A stretch of DNA of 64,000 nt from Marasmitruncus massiliensis (GTDB lineage Bacteria; Bacillota; Clostridia; Oscillospirales; Ruminococcaceae). The notes beneath the pieces were generated by a model. It was not told where the DNA came from, did no database searches, and saw nothing but the letters and a program-made list of their open reading frames with translations. Location: the NCBI RefSeq assembly GCF_900186535.1, contig NZ_FYDE01000004.1:682001-746000 (forward strand), given 5' to 3'. How positions within the stretch are numbered: position 1 is the stretch's first letter; every line of letters begins with the position of its first letter. The translations under genes were made by a program, and so were the position numbers. Positions 63,432 to 64,000 of the stretch are shown here, one piece after another.

Positions 63432-64000
63432 ATGGGAGCAAACCTTGTGAATCTGAATGTCAATCCGTGTAAAATGTGTATGCCGATGGGTGCGGTCAGC
63501 GCCTTCTACGGGCTGAAAGGCTGTATGACGATCCTGCATGGCTCGCAGGGCTGCGCTACCTACATCCGCCGCCATATGGCGACCCATTATAACGAACCGG
63601 TGGACGTCGCATCCTCCTCGCTGACCGAGGAGGGCACCGTTTTCGGCGGTGAGACCAATCTGATCAGGGGAATTGAAAACCTGATTTCGCTGTATAGCCC
63701 GGAGATCATCGGTGTGGCAACGACCTGTCTTGCGGAAACAATCGGAGAGGATGTGGGAGCGATCATCAGGAAGTTTTACGACGCGCATCCCGACGCGAAG
63801 GTCAAAATCATCAACGCGTCTTCGGCGGGCTATGCGGGAACGCAGTATGAGGGCTTTTTCCGGGTTCTGCGCGCGGTCGTCGAGCAGACGCCGATGGACA
63901 CCAACCCCAGTCAGTCGGTCAATATCATAGCTCCGATGCTGTCCCCGGCGGACTTCCGGCAGTTAAAGAAGCTGCTCGAAAGCATGGGACTTTCGTACAT
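63432..64000 (+). CDS. nifN: FeMo-cofactor scaffold protein NifN (truncated by window end)
   Basis: The first 189 residues of a NifK-like scaffold protein: NPCKMCMPMGA, LHGSQGCATYIRRH, TEEGTVFGGE and ATTCLAETIGED are the NifN forms of the NifK blocks. AGGTGAAGG precedes the ATG, 15 bp after nifE. The gene continues beyond 64000, so a fused NifN-NifB, which some clostridia have, cannot be excluded. Confidence 0.93.
   Translation, partial: MGANLVNLNVNPCKMCMPMGAVSAFYGLKGCMTILHGSQGCATYIRRHMATHYNEPVDVASSSLTEEGTVFGGETNLIRGIENLISLYSPEIIGVATTCLAETIGEDVGAIIRKFYDAHPDAKVKIINASSAGYAGTQYEGFFRVLRAVVEQTPMDTNPSQSVNIIAPMLSPADFRQLKKLLESMGLSY

Noticed and set aside
62115-63788. Long minus-strand frame (557 codons) opposite nifE and nifN
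   Set aside because: Antisense to two clearly coding genes across their boundary, with no recognisable protein features.

Overview
The window looks like a chromosome segment of an anaerobic, spore-forming, nitrogen-fixing member of the Clostridia with mid GC content. The evidence is a GerA-type spore germination receptor operon, a NifH-NifI1-NifI2-NifD-NifK-NifE-NifN operon whose NifD (530 aa, long) and NifK (454 aa, short) have the Clostridium pasteurianum-type sizes, Firmicute-style Shine-Dalgarno sites, an ECF transporter module beside truA, and a ClpE-like ATPase. I cannot name the genus from sequence alone.

Layout. (1) 1-6.1 kb: copper handling (CopA, a lipoprotein, CopZ), then a membrane-anchored DUF2318-type protein and a two-component system. 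(2) 6.1-24 kb: a TetR-type regulator and a heterodimeric ABC exporter pair whose first ABC gene has been split by a mobilizable element of about 13.7 kb (7897-21630). Its target can be read exactly: the missing 3' end of the first ABC gene lies at 7810-7896, fused to the start of the second. The element carries a large serine recombinase, a MobA-type relaxase, MobC, a RecA-like ATPase, small element genes, a sigma-like protein, a group II intron with a frameshifted reverse transcriptase, and a complete gerK-type germination receptor operon with a small two-helix protein. (3) 24.2-34.5 kb: a flavoprotein, a six-gene exopolysaccharide operon (GT2 synthase, BcsB-like protein, GH8-like hydrolase, DUF2334 protein, polytopic membrane protein and a degenerate GGDEF protein that keeps its c-di-GMP I-site), and a divergent UDP-GlcNAc 2-epimerase. 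(4) 34.8-48.7 kb: tRNA-Val(GAC) and housekeeping genes: ruvCAB, glmM, an rRNA-type methyltransferase, ecfA1-ecfA2-ecfT, truA, a DUF5711-like protein, cvpA, pgsA, clpE. (5) 48.8-55.3 kb: a MacB/LolD-like ABC system with a secreted CARDB-like partner carrying a poly-Asp tract, then an RlmD-type methyltransferase and a 3-methyladenine DNA glycosylase. (6) 55.5-64 kb: the nif region. A repeat protein and an AnfO-like protein are transcribed away from nifH, and the nif operon runs off the right edge inside nifN.

How the genes work together. CopA exports Cu(I) and CopZ delivers it. The exopolysaccharide operon looks self-contained: synthase plus BcsB-like partner, a trimming hydrolase, and a PelD-like c-di-GMP receptor in place of a PilZ domain. 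The nif operon encodes the reductase, two PII-type NifI switch proteins, the MoFe protein and the cofactor scaffold. A terminator-like hairpin sits between the likely nifH promoter and the nifH start, which suggests control by read-through. Gene starts were refined from Shine-Dalgarno spacing. Functional calls rest on motif recognition, not database searches.
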